Of a DNA stretch of 64,000 nucleotides, positions 63,607-64,000 are shown in pieces. Source of the stretch: Plasmopara viticola (lineage: Eukaryota; Oomycota; Peronosporomycetes; Peronosporales; Peronosporaceae); contig MBPM02000119.1 in NCBI GenBank assembly GCA_001695595.3, positions 108,763-172,762 of the forward strand. The letters are read 5' to 3'. The number at the start of each line of letters is the position of its first letter. Within the stretch, counting starts at the first letter, position 1. A model generated the notes under the pieces. That model saw only the letters and a list, made by a program, of their open reading frames with translations. It was not told the DNA's origin and ran no database searches. The translations under genes were made by a program, and so were the position numbers.

Positions 63607-64000
63607 ATTTCCTCTTGGATGTGAGAGAAAATGTCCGGCAGCCAAAAACATGCAGGTGCTTATAACTTGGCTATGCATCGTACACTTTTTCAAACAGGGT
63701 TCTGCTAGCAATCTTGGGTGAAAAAAGTCAATTCTTGATGTTGATTGCTTTCATTGCCGCTTCACACAAAAAGCACTTGTCCAAATTAGCATAGTGCAGA
63801 AAATGCGGCCAATGGTAATTAAAGTTCCGACCGCGCGCTCATCTATACCATTTTTTTGATGCGCGAAGGCACCGCGACTTGCTGCTTGATATCTTGATCT
63901 CTAAAGAATATTTTAAGTGAATTTGTTGCGAACTCACGCGCTCCATCATGTCGTACAAACTTGGCCTGCTTGCCGAATTGCGATTGAACTTTGGGGATGT
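63607..64000 (-). pseudogene. B10: decayed family B integrase, cut by window edge
   Basis: On the minus strand it contains a remnant of HDGAREFATNSLKIFF, LHYANLDKCFLCEAAMKAINIKN, SPKIAS and HLHVFGCRTFSLTSKRK. Stops and frameshifts are present. The region continues beyond the window. Confidence 0.72.

Overview
This window looks like one heterochromatin-like island of nested Ty1/copia-type LTR retrotransposons. I find no host gene, tRNA, rRNA or CRISPR array. The host is probably an oomycete (Phytophthora or downy-mildew type). The main evidence is that the LTRs carry a motif close to the oomycete core-promoter initiator (consensus GCTCATTYYNCAWTTT), and the polyproteins are intron-free. This host call is inference, because no host gene is present to confirm it.

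Two copia lineages account for nearly everything. Family A has LTRs of about 280-320 bp. Its Gag carries DGTNFHTWKFKMQMVLEE and a CHYCGEHGHWIAKC knuckle, its protease is DSGATQH, and its polyprotein ends IMTKPI and then runs into the 3' LTR. Family B has Gag [20 protein letters not shown], knuckle [15 protein letters not shown] and protease DSGATHH. Its stop codon overlaps a polypurine tract (GAGGGGGCG), and it carries several different LTR types, here called C, D, E, F and G. In both families the primer-binding site reads GGTTATGAGCCC, the complement of the initiator tRNA-Met anticodon arm. The gag-pol start codon lies inside it.

Layout. 1-174: A0 gag start. 179-910: minus LTR, plus-strand pol tail, plus LTR. 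911-8375: A1 and A2 in tandem sharing an LTR. 8376-9220: B1, plus. 9221-13212: A3. 13213-17991: B2 with composite D LTRs. 17992-19435 and 28500-30785: two parts of A5, interrupted by B3. 19436-28499: B3 (plus, LTR-C), itself interrupted by A4 at 21067-25719. 30786-32297: A6 tail, a D-LTR head, a plus A LTR and the second part of B1. 32298-36940: A7. 36941-41039: fragments A8-A11. 41040-49806: A12, carrying B4 (LTR-E) and an internal inversion. 49807-52682: A13 joined in frame to B5 (LTR-F). 52683-53231: non-coding sequence with degenerate repeats of about 62 bp. 53232-64000: old, heavily decayed fragments.

A4 is the best-preserved element. It has a 5-bp target duplication, LTRs about 3% apart, and one 1393-codon frame broken by only two nonsense codons. 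The clearest structural results are the start codon inside the primer-binding site, the initiator motif in the LTR types, the reconstructable 1.2-kb inversion inside A12/B4, and an in-frame B-integrase/A-reverse-transcriptase chimera. I compared sequences by eye; divergence figures are hand counts.
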